From assembly GCA_040901795.1 (NCBI GenBank), contig JBBDYH010000118.1, forward strand, positions 1 to 17,729: a stretch of DNA of 17,729 nucleotides. Reading direction: 5' to 3'. How positions within the stretch are numbered: position 1 is the stretch's first letter; every line of letters starts with the position of its first letter. The position numbers and the translations under genes were made by a program. This document shows positions 1-7,537 of this stretch, one piece after another. Under the pieces are notes generated by a model. The model did not search any database, was not told where the DNA came from, and saw only the letters and a program-made list of their open reading frames with translations. The DNA is from JBBDYH01 sp040901795 (GTDB lineage: Bacteria; Planctomycetota; Planctomycetia; Pirellulales; JALHPA01).

Positions 1-126
1 GCGCTCGATACAAACCAAAACAAACCACGAACTTCGGCACAACGCAACCGGCTCGTTCCTGGCCTCCGCGCTGGCAATTGGGCGCAGAAGCGGGTATTCT
101 AAGGCGTTCGAACGGCCATCAGCCGG

Positions 127-141
127 TTCCCAGCCTGGGAA
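127..141. repeat. Short palindrome, degenerate copy of the GTTCCCA hairpin family
   Basis: TTCCCAG and CTGGGAA form a perfect 7-bp inverted repeat around one C. The same TTCCCA/TGGGAA stems recur in longer perfect hairpins at 13833-13857 and 16200-16224, so this looks like a decayed member of a dispersed REP-like family. It is short enough that chance is possible. Confidence 0.4.
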
Positions 142-160
142 ACACCGGGTTTGCTGTTGA

Positions 161-193
161 CCACTCAATCACTCACAACTCACCACTCACTCC
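161..193. repeat. CACTCA-type short tandem repeat
   Basis: The stretch is built from degenerate CACTCAC/CAACTCAC units on the + strand, just before the ribosome binding site of the oxidoreductase gene. A closely similar sequence occurs in inverse orientation at 7392-7408, near the 3' end of the large surface-protein gene. Function unknown. Confidence 0.5.
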
Positions 194-223
194 TTTCACC
201 CACCGCCGACAGGAGCCTCCCCC

Positions 224-1705
224 ATGTCGCACCTATCCCGCCGCCAGTTCTTGGAAGAATCGATGCTTACCGCCGCAGCCGCGGCTGCCGTTGGCGGTAC
301 ACCGCTCGCGACGTTTGCGCAAGTCGAGAAGCAAAGCACTAGCCCCAACGAAAAACTGGCCATCGCCACGATTGGCGTCAACGGTCAAGGCAGCGCGCAC
401 CTGCAAGAATTCACTAAGCGGAAGGACGTGGATCTGGTGGCGATCTGCGATGCCGACTCGCGCGTCGGCAACCGCAAGTGCGAAGAGGTCGAACGCCGGA
501 CCGGCCGCCGGCCGAAGTACGTGCAAGACCTGCGGGAGCTGTTCGACGACAAGTCGATCAACTGCATCAGCACCGCCACCCCGAACCATTGGCACGCGTT
601 GGTCGCCATCTGGGCCATGCAAGCTGGCAAGGACGTGTACGTCGAGAAGCCGGTCAGCCACAACGTCAGCGAGGGCCGCCGCATTGTCCAGGTCGCCCGC
701 AAGCTCGGCCGCATCTGCCAGACCGGCACGCAATGCCGCTCGATGAAGGGGACGATTGACGCCATCGAGTACATGCAGGCCGGCAAGATCGGCGAGGTAA
801 ACCTGGCACGTGGACTGTGCTACAAGCGACGTCCCTCGATCGGCTCACGGAAGGAAGTAAAGGTCCCCGATAGCGTCGACTACAATCTCTGGACCGGCCC
901 CGCGCCGTTGAAGCCGTCATATCGAAACGGCGATAAGGGTCCGATTCATTACGATTGGCACTGGTTCTGGGACTATGGCAACGGCGACTTGGGCAACCAG
1001 GGCATTCACCAGATGGACATCGCCCGCTGGGGATTGGGCGTCGACACTGTCAGCCCGGCGGTGCTCAGCTACGGCGGTCGCTTTGGCTACAAAGACGCCG
1101 GCGAGACAGCCAACACGCAGGTGATTATTCACGACTACGGGCCAAAGACGCTGGTCTTCGAAGTCCGCGGTCTGGTGACCGATAAGCTCAAGGGCGCCGG
1201 TGTAGGCGTGATTTTCGAAGGAACCGACGGCTATGTCGTGCTGACTGCTTATGACGAAGGCGCTGCGTTCGACAAGAACGGCCAAGAAATCGAACGGTTT
1301 ACAGGGGGTAGTTATGGCCATCACTTCGCGAACTTCATCAAGGCCGTCCGCAGCCGCAAGCACGACGATCTCAACGCCGACATCCTCCAGGGACATCTCT
1401 CCAGTGCTCTTTGCCACACGGGAAACATTTCGTACCGGCTCGGCGAGGAGACTAGCCTGGAAGAAGTAAAAGCTCGGCTCAGCACCGCGAAGAGCGCCGA
1501 CAAGAACCTGGAGACCCTCGAGAGAACCATCGCCCACCTCAAAGACAACGACGTGGAGATCAACGGACAGACCCGGCTACGCCTAGGACCACGACTGGAG
1601 ATGGATCCGCAAACGGAGACGTTCGCCAGCAACAGCGACGCCAACGCGATGCTCACGCGCGACTACCGGGCGCCGTTCGTCGTGCCGACTGCTGACAAGG
1701 TCTGA
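224..1705 (+). CDS. Tat-exported Gfo/Idh/MocA family oxidoreductase
   Basis: 493-residue NAD(P)-dependent oxidoreductase of the Gfo/Idh/MocA family, whose members act on sugars, inositols and related polyols; the substrate cannot be told from sequence. Residues 1-33 are a twin-arginine signal (SRRQFLEES, then an Ala-rich stretch), so the enzyme is probably exported folded with its cofactor. The Rossmann fold begins near 45 with GVNGQG at 51-56, and the acidic end of strand 2 (ICDAD) is at 74-78. The family EKP motif is at 141-143, carrying the usual catalytic Lys142. The C-terminal domain has a Trp-rich YDWHWFWDYGNGDLGNQG stretch with GIHQMD at 260-265, where His262 is the likely second catalytic residue. 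Length fits the Tat-type planctomycete subgroup. The start is backed by AGGAG eight bases upstream. It is followed by a gap of inverted repeats, and no operon partner is visible in the window. Confidence 0.93.
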   Translation: MSHLSRRQFLEESMLTAAAAAAVGGTPLATFAQVEKQSTSPNEKLAIATIGVNGQGSAHLQEFTKRKDVDLVAICDADSRVGNRKCEEVERRTGRRPKYVQDLRELFDDKSINCISTATPNHWHALVAIWAMQAGKDVYVEKPVSHNVSEGRRIVQVARKLGRICQTGTQCRSMKGTIDAIEYMQAGKIGEVNLARGLCYKRRPSIGSRKEVKVPDSVDYNLWTGPAPLKPSYRNGDKGPIHYDWHWFWDYGNGDLGNQGIHQMDIARWGLGVDTVSPAVLSYGGRFGYKDAGETANTQVIIHDYGPKTLVFEVRGLVTDKLKGAGVGVIFEGTDGYVVLTAYDEGAAFDKNGQEIERFTGGSYGHHFANFIKAVRSRKHDDLNADILQGHLSSALCHTGNISYRLGEETSLEEVKARLSTAKSADKNLETLERTIAHLKDNDVEINGQTRLRLGPRLEMDPQTETFASNSDANAMLTRDYRAPFVVPTADKV

Positions 1706-1720
1706 GAACTCCCGTCAACA

Positions 1721-1780
1721 GTAACCCGACGCGTAAGCGAGGGCGAATTAGTCGGTTCCCTCGCTGACGCTTCGAGTTAC
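1721..1780. repeat. Large imperfect inverted repeat (REP-like hairpin)
   Basis: A 23-base left arm (1721-1743, containing CGACGCGTAAGCGAGGG) pairs with a 23-base right arm (1758-1780, containing CCCTCGCTGACGCTTCG) at 20 of 23 positions, around a 14-base loop. It starts 16 bases after the oxidoreductase stop codon, so it may protect or end that transcript. The lack of a T-tract and the presence of other palindromes nearby favour a dispersed REP-like element. Confidence 0.7.
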
Positions 1781-1797
1781 CACCCTGCATGCGGCTT

Positions 1798-1820
1798 GCC
1801 ACTGCTCGCAGTGAGCAGTG
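1798..1820. repeat. CACTGCTC hairpin, copy 1 of 2
   Basis: CACTGCTC (1800-1807) and GAGCAGTG (1813-1820) form a perfect 8-bp stem with a 5-base loop. The whole 23-base unit recurs at 16259-16281 with two differences, both in the loop-proximal centre. Confidence 0.7.
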
Positions 1821-2011
1821 CCGCGAACCCGTCAATAGCGCTTCTTGCGACCGAAGCGCTTCTTGATCATTCTTAAAGCATGGCTGGGGCCTCCTGGTCG
1901 TCGATTCTGCCGGCGGCCTGAGACCGGTTATGGGGAGTACCTGCGGCGCGCGAAGGTGCGGTTGGCGTGGATGCGCGCTTGCGGCGTGAATTTCACGGAC
2001 TAGGAACAGGA

Positions 2012-5000
2012 ATGCGACAGTTTGTCTCTCGAATTGCCCGCGCGTGCGGCCGCGGACTGAACCGTACCCGGACCGTGAAACGCCGCACCCGTCGTGGCCC
2101 GTCGATGGTCTCAAGCCTGGAAAGGCTCGAGCCGCGGCTGGCGCTGGCTGCCCAGTTCATCATCAGCGAGTTCATGGCCTCGAACACTGCCGGGATCGTC
2201 GATGTGGACGGCAGCCGTTCCGACTGGATTGAGGTGCAGAACATCGGCGACAGTGCCGGCAATCTGGCGGGTCACTACCTCACCGACGACGCCGGCGAGC
2301 TGGAGAAATGGCGATTTCCGAGCACGCCCATCGCGGCCGGCGGCTTTATCCGCGTGTTTGCTTCGGCGAAGGACCGGGCCGTCGCCGGTCAGGAGTTGCA
2401 CACGAACTTCGCCCTGGAACAGAACGGCGAGTACCTTGGGCTGGTCGGGGCGAACGGCTCCGAGATTCTGCACGATTACGATCAATTTCCCGAGCAGCTC
2501 AATAACGTGTCGTATGGCGTGCTCCTCCAACCGAGCACCGAGCAGTTGATCATCGCCGGGGCAAATGTTCGCTGGCACGTGCCGGCAACCGCCGCGCTAG
2601 GGACGAGCTGGACAGCGCCCGGTTTCGATGACGCGTCATGGGTGTCGACGCCGCAGACCCGCACCGGCGTGGGCCACGAGCGCGGTAGCGGCTACCAGTC
2701 GCTGATCAACGCCAACACCGAAACCGCCAGTTACAACGTGAACGCCACGGCGTACATGCGCATTCCGTTCGATGTGGATCTAGATGGCGAGGCGACGGTC
2801 GATTTCGAGGCGCTGGAATTGAAGATGCGGTTCGACGATGGGTTCGTTGCGTATCTCAACGGCGTCGAGGTTGCCCGTCGCAATGCGCCGGGGGCGGTCG
2901 GAATCCCGCCCGCCTTCAATGCCGATGCCACAGTCGCCCGGGAAGGGGCGCTGGAGAGCGTGGTCGAGACGATCGACATCTCGTCGTTCATTCAGTTGTT
3001 GCAACCCGGCGGCAACGTGTTGGCAATCCATGGCCTCAATGACACTGTCAACGACTCTGATTTCCTGATTCTCCCGGAACTGATCGGCATCGAGGACCGG
3101 CTCCTTACTGAGAATTACTTCACCACTCCGACGCCCGGCGCCGCGAACATTCCCGGCACGCTTGGTTTTGTCGCCGACACGGCATTCAGCGTGGACCGCG
3201 GATTCTTTGAGTCAACGTTTCAGGTGGAAATCTCATCCCCCACGCCGGGGGCTCAGATTCGCTACACGCTCGACGGCACGCCGCCCACGGCCACCACTGG
3301 GCTGGTCTACAATGGGCCGATTCCAATTAGCACGACGACTACGCTCCGCGCGGCGGCGTTCAAAGCCGGTCTGACACCGACGAACGTTGACACCCAGACG
3401 TATATCAAGCTCAGCGACGTGATCCGGCAGAGTGGCGCAAACCTGCCGGCGTATGCCAACTGGGGTCATGCCGGGCCGGACTGGGAAATGGACCAGGATC
3501 TCGTCGGTCCGGGACGCCCCTACTCCGACACCATCATCGACGACTTGAAGAGCGTGCCCACGCTGTCGCTGGTGATGCCTTGGAACGACTGGTTTGGGAG
3601 CAACGGCCGGGGCATCTACATCAGCGGGACGGCCATCGAGCGTGCCGTCTCGGCGGAGTTGATTAACCCGGACGGCAGCGAGGGCTTTCAACTCAACGCC
3701 GCCGTCGAGATCCAAGGTGGCACCAGCGATCAGCGCTGGAAAGACGACAAGCTGTCGATGCAGCTCAAGTTCAAAAGCGCCTACGGGCCGGCGGAGCTGG
3801 ACTACGACTTCTTTGGCGGCGACGCGGTCGATCGCTTCGACACGCTGGTTCTCGACAGCGTGCTCAACTACTCGTGGCTGCACCATCAAGATGGCAGCCA
3901 GCGCGAGAACGCGAAATACATACAGGACCAGTTCGTGGCCGACTTGCAGCTTGCCACCGGCGGTGCAGCGCCGCACGGGCGGTTCGTGCATCTGTATTTG
4001 AACGGCCTGTATTGGGGCATGTATTACGTGCACGAGCGCCCGGACGAGAACTTCGCGGCGGCCTATCTCGGCGGCGACGATACCCATTACGACATCATCA
4101 AACATGCCAGCAACCGCGTGGTGGCCGGCTCGAACACCAACTACTTGCAACTGCTCAACCTGGCGGGCCAGAACCTCACGATCGATGCGAATTATCAGGC
4201 CGTGCTCAACAAGCTGGATGTCACCGCCTTCATCGACTACATGATCGTCAATTTCTACGCCGGCAACACCGACTGGGCACACCACAATTGGTACGCATCG
4301 TTCAACCGCGTGGACACCAATGGCAAGTGGCACTTCCATAGTTGGGACGCTGAGCACGTGCTTAAGCATCATCAGAGCACGACCGACGTCACCGGCAAGA
4401 ACAACGCGGGCAGCCCGACCTATCTGCATCAGAGGCTGGCGACCAATGCGGAATATCGCCTATTGTTTGCAGATCGAGTGCACAAACACTTCTTCAACGA
4501 TGGCGTGATGACACCCGCCAACGCCGCCGCCGCGTACCAGGCCCGGATGAACGAAGTCGATCGCGCGATCGTCGGCGAGAGCGTCCGCTGGGGGGACAAC
4601 GGCCGCGCCACGCCATATACGCGCGACACCGACTGGTTTCCCGATAACCGGTCGCTCATTATCGGTTACTTTCCGGCTCGGACAAACGTCGTGAAGAACC
4701 AGCTTCTGTCGCGGGGTCTGTACACGTCGGTGACACCACCGGTGTTCAGCCAGCACGGCGGCACAATCACGCCCCCGTTCTCGCTGTCGATCAGTTCCTC
4801 GTCCGCCGGGACCATCTACTACACGATCGACGGCTCCGACCCGCGCTTGCCCGGCGGAGCGATCAACCCTACAGCGCAGCTCTACGGCGGCGCCCTTACG
4901 CTTAATGCCAGTACGCGCGTCAAGGCTCGCGTGCTGACCGGCGGCAATTGGAGCGCGCTGACCGAAGCATTGTTCCTGCTGCCGGAACAGCCCCTGCGAA

Positions 5001-7537
5001 TCGTCGAGGTCAATTATGCTCCGGTCGGTCCACCCGCCGGCTCACCCTACGTTGCGGGCGACTTTGAATTCGTCGAATTGCTGAACACCGGCAGCGGGGC
5101 GATCAATCTCAACGGCATCCAGATCAGCGAGGGAGTTACCTACACGTTTGGCAATCAGTCGCTGGGCGCCGGTCAGCGGATTGTGGTGTCCAAAAACGTG
5201 GCCGCTTTCCAAAGCCGCTATGGGACCGGCGTCGCACTGGCTAACGGTACATTTACCGGCTCGCTTAACAACGCCGGTGAAGAGCTAAAGCTCTTGGGCC
5301 CATTCGGCGAGACGATCCAGAACTTTGCCTACGACAACTCGAATGATTGGCCGGGCCGGGCCGGCGGCAACGGCTCGACGCTCGAGATCATCAATCCACT
5401 CGGGGACTCGACCGATCCCGAAAACTGGCGCAGCAGCACGGAGTACGGCGGCTCGCCGGGGACAGTGGGCATCGGCAGCATCCAGAGTATTGTCGTCAAT
5501 GAGGTCCTGACGCACACGGATCCACCGCTTGCAGACGCAATCGAGCTTTATAATCCCACCAGTGCGCCGATCAATGTCGGCGGTTGGTACCTCAGCGACA
5601 GCAACGACAGTTATCAGAAGTTCCGCATTCCGACCGACACCGTGATTGCCGCCGGTGGTTATCTGGTTTTCGACGAGTCGCAATTTGGCCAAGGCTCGCT
5701 CGGCTTCGGCTTGAACAGCGCCGAAGGAGACGATGTCTATCTACTCCAGGCGGACCCAACCACGGGCAAGCTGTTGAACTTCATCGATCACGTCGAATTC
5801 GCCGCAGCCGCCAACGGCGAATCGTTCGGCCGCTGGCCCAACGGCGAGGGCAGCCTGTACCCGATGCAATCGCGCACGTTAGGGACCGCCAATAACGGCC
5901 CGCGCATCGGCCCCGTGATCATCAGCGAGCTGATGTACAACGCGCAGTCGGGCAATGACGACCTGGAATACGTCGAATTGACGAACATTACCGATGCCGC
6001 AATCAACCTCGCTGGTTGGAAGTTCGATGCAGGCATTGATTTCACGTTCGGCGCGACGACGCTGCCGGCGCGCGGGACGCTCGTCGTCTTGCGGTTCGAT
6101 CCCGCCAACGCCGGCAATGCCGCGAAGCTGACCGCATTTTGCGCGGCCTATCCAAGCCTGCCGCAGAACGCGCAACTGGTGGGCGGCTATGCCGGGGTCC
6201 TCAACGGCGGCGTTCTCGACAACGGTGGCGAAACCGTGCGGCTGGTGCGGCCGGACACGCCGCAGCCGGGCGGTTTGATCCCGTACCTGTTGGTTGATGA
6301 AGTCGATTACAACGACCAAGCCCCCTGGCCAATCTCGCCCGATGGAACCGGGACCTCGCTGACGCGCGCGAGTCGGTCGATCTACGGCAACGAGCCGACG
6401 AATTGGAGTGGTGAATCAGCGTCGCCGGGCGTGGCCGACCTCGAGCAGCCACTGACCACGATCACCGGCAGCGAAGGCAACGACACCTACTACGTCATTC
6501 GCTCGGGCGCACAGTTGCACGTCTATGAAAACACTCCGCCGATTGGCCAACCGACGTATGCAAGTGAACTTTCGGCATTGGGTTCCAGCTTGACGATCGA
6601 CGCGCTGGGCGGCGACGACTCTCTGATAGTCGATACCGGCACACAAGGATCGTTGGGCCTCGGACAATTGATCTACAACGCCGGCGCAGGCGTCAACACA
6701 TTGTTCCTTCAAACCGGCAGCGCACGGATCGACAGCGCGGCCGCAGGCGGAACGCTGAACACCACAGTCCAAGCCGGCGCGCGGCTCTCGACCGGCCGGC
6801 TCTCGCAAAACGGCCTGGCGCTAGAAGACAACAGTCGCGTGACGCTCTTGCCGGACGGCCAGACCAGCGTCATTTCTAGTCTGACATTGGGGAGCGGGGC
6901 CACGCTCGACATCGGCAATAACGCCGTAGTGCTGGACTACACCGGGGCTTCGCCGGTAGCTACCATTCGCCAAAGGATTCTCGCCGGCCGCGGCGGACCA
7001 GGTTTGGGCGCCAGCTGGAATGGCGCAGGAATCACGAGCAGCGCCGTAGCGCAAGCGAACACAATGGACCCAGAGTCGCGCTCGATCGGCTATACCGAGA
7101 ACGTTACGCTTCCGTTGGGCGCTTATACGACCTTCCGCGGCGTACCGGTGGACATGACTTCAATCCTCATCGCCGACACTCGAACCGGAGACGCCAACCT
7201 CGATGGCTTCGTCAACGACGATGACGCGACGGTGGTCGGCGCTTCGTACGCGCCGACAACAGCCAACGCCGTCTGGGCGCTCGGGGACTTCGAGTACAAC
7301 GGCTTTGTCGATGACGACGACGCGACGTTGTTGGGGGTGTTTTACAATCCGGCGGTGAATCCGCCGCCCCCTGTCGCCAAGCTGAGCGGTCGAGTGGTGA
7401 GTGGTGAGCGATGGCTCGATGCTGAAGTTCTCGCCGCGCTGGCGACATCCGCCGGCGAAAAAAGACGCCTTTACAACAGCTCTGCAATCGCACGTCCCTC
7501 CGAGAGCGGCATCGGACGGCCGTCGGCGGTCTCATAA
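2012..7537 (+). CDS. Giant LEPR-motif surface protein with LTD, CotH kinase-like and dockerin-like domains
   Basis: About 1841 residues, probably secreted or surface-bound. Start 2012 is preferred over in-frame ATGs at 1967 and 2105 because AGGAAC lies just upstream and it leaves a short basic leader before LERLEPRLALAA (37-48), the planctomycete LEPR N-terminal motif. Approximate domains: lamin-tail domain (LTD) 48-165; beta-rich ligand-binding-like region 175-375 (FDDGFVAYLNGVEVARRNAP); chitobiase C-terminal-like module 390-465 (IRYTLDGTPPT); CotH kinase-like domain 513-900; second chitobiase-like module 910-993 (IYYTIDGSDPR); LTDs near 994-1107, 1158-1263 and 1301-1437; beta-rich Gly/Asp region 1480-1720; dockerin-like pair 1726-1780 (GDANLDGFVNDDDA, YNGFVDDDDATLLG). 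CotH candidate active residues include HERPDEN at 674-680, N752/D754 and WDAE at 778-781. CotH proteins phosphorylate spore-coat or surface proteins in some bacteria; kinase activity here is inferred. The last ~60 residues look atypical, and the gene's 3' end is antisense to the DUF1501 gene. Confidence 0.88.
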   Translation: MRQFVSRIARACGRGLNRTRTVKRRTRRGPSMVSSLERLEPRLALAAQFIISEFMASNTAGIVDVDGSRSDWIEVQNIGDSAGNLAGHYLTDDAGELEKWRFPSTPIAAGGFIRVFASAKDRAVAGQELHTNFALEQNGEYLGLVGANGSEILHDYDQFPEQLNNVSYGVLLQPSTEQLIIAGANVRWHVPATAALGTSWTAPGFDDASWVSTPQTRTGVGHERGSGYQSLINANTETASYNVNATAYMRIPFDVDLDGEATVDFEALELKMRFDDGFVAYLNGVEVARRNAPGAVGIPPAFNADATVAREGALESVVETIDISSFIQLLQPGGNVLAIHGLNDTVNDSDFLILPELIGIEDRLLTENYFTTPTPGAANIPGTLGFVADTAFSVDRGFFESTFQVEISSPTPGAQIRYTLDGTPPTATTGLVYNGPIPISTTTTLRAAAFKAGLTPTNVDTQTYIKLSDVIRQSGANLPAYANWGHAGPDWEMDQDLVGPGRPYSDTIIDDLKSVPTLSLVMPWNDWFGSNGRGIYISGTAIERAVSAELINPDGSEGFQLNAAVEIQGGTSDQRWKDDKLSMQLKFKSAYGPAELDYDFFGGDAVDRFDTLVLDSVLNYSWLHHQDGSQRENAKYIQDQFVADLQLATGGAAPHGRFVHLYLNGLYWGMYYVHERPDENFAAAYLGGDDTHYDIIKHASNRVVAGSNTNYLQLLNLAGQNLTIDANYQAVLNKLDVTAFIDYMIVNFYAGNTDWAHHNWYASFNRVDTNGKWHFHSWDAEHVLKHHQSTTDVTGKNNAGSPTYLHQRLATNAEYRLLFADRVHKHFFNDGVMTPANAAAAYQARMNEVDRAIVGESVRWGDNGRATPYTRDTDWFPDNRSLIIGYFPARTNVVKNQLLSRGLYTSVTPPVFSQHGGTITPPFSLSISSSSAGTIYYTIDGSDPRLPGGAINPTAQLYGGALTLNASTRVKARVLTGGNWSALTEALFLLPEQPLRIVEVNYAPVGPPAGSPYVAGDFEFVELLNTGSGAINLNGIQISEGVTYTFGNQSLGAGQRIVVSKNVAAFQSRYGTGVALANGTFTGSLNNAGEELKLLGPFGETIQNFAYDNSNDWPGRAGGNGSTLEIINPLGDSTDPENWRSSTEYGGSPGTVGIGSIQSIVVNEVLTHTDPPLADAIELYNPTSAPINVGGWYLSDSNDSYQKFRIPTDTVIAAGGYLVFDESQFGQGSLGFGLNSAEGDDVYLLQADPTTGKLLNFIDHVEFAAAANGESFGRWPNGEGSLYPMQSRTLGTANNGPRIGPVIISELMYNAQSGNDDLEYVELTNITDAAINLAGWKFDAGIDFTFGATTLPARGTLVVLRFDPANAGNAAKLTAFCAAYPSLPQNAQLVGGYAGVLNGGVLDNGGETVRLVRPDTPQPGGLIPYLLVDEVDYNDQAPWPISPDGTGTSLTRASRSIYGNEPTNWSGESASPGVADLEQPLTTITGSEGNDTYYVIRSGAQLHVYENTPPIGQPTYASELSALGSSLTIDALGGDDSLIVDTGTQGSLGLGQLIYNAGAGVNTLFLQTGSARIDSAAAGGTLNTTVQAGARLSTGRLSQNGLALEDNSRVTLLPDGQTSVISSLTLGSGATLDIGNNAVVLDYTGASPVATIRQRILAGRGGPGLGASWNGAGITSSAVAQANTMDPESRSIGYTENVTLPLGAYTTFRGVPVDMTSILIADTRTGDANLDGFVNDDDATVVGASYAPTTANAVWALGDFEYNGFVDDDDATLLGVFYNPAVNPPPPVAKLSGRVVSGERWLDAEVLAALATSAGEKRRLYNSSAIARPSESGIGRPSAVS
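7392..7408. repeat. GAGTGGTGAGTGGTGAG repeat, inverse of the 161-193 repeat
   Basis: Two tandem GAGTGGT units plus GAG. The reverse complement is CTCACCACTCACCACTC, closely matching the pyrimidine-rich repeat in the leader of the first gene. It is read in frame as part of the odd C-terminal tail of the large surface protein. Confidence 0.5.

Larger units (their letters stand above)
1..223. other. Intergenic leader upstream of the Gfo/Idh/MocA gene
   Basis: I see no convincing gene here; an open frame running from about 78 is the out-of-frame shadow of the oxidoreductase gene. The stretch holds a short palindrome at 127-141 and a pyrimidine-rich CACTCA-type repeat at 161-193. A Shine-Dalgarno AGGAG lies at 211-215, eight bases before the ATG at 224. 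A TATTCT at 95-100 could be a -10 box, but no good -35 box accompanies it, so no promoter is called. Confidence 0.6.
1706..2011. other. Repeat-rich intergenic region before the large surface-protein gene
   Basis: About 300 bases without a supported gene. It holds a large imperfect hairpin at 1721-1780, a second hairpin at 1798-1820, an 11-base direct repeat (AGCGCTTCTTG at 1837-1847 and 1855-1865, period 18), and on the minus strand an AGGAGG followed by two very short open frames (1832-1895). No T-run follows the hairpins, so a classical intrinsic terminator is not shown. No clear promoter for the downstream gene was found. Confidence 0.6.

Noticed and set aside
917..1537. 206-codon minus-strand open frame inside the oxidoreductase gene
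   Set aside because: It is the antisense of conserved Gfo/Idh/MocA sequence with no independent support.
1721..1780. Intrinsic transcription terminator
   Set aside because: The hairpin is strong but not followed by a T-run, and its arms are long and imperfect, as in dispersed repeats; a role in transcript ending stays possible but is not shown.
1871..1895. RF2-like programmed frameshift at CTT TAA after AGGAGG on the minus strand
   Set aside because: The spacing and the stop context differ from the known CTT TGA C signal, and the shifted frame encodes nothing recognisable.
3233..4429. 398-codon minus-strand open frame inside the surface-protein gene
   Set aside because: It is antisense to the conserved CotH region, rich in Val, Ala and Arg as expected for reverse frames in GC-rich DNA, and has no recognisable domain or ribosome binding site.
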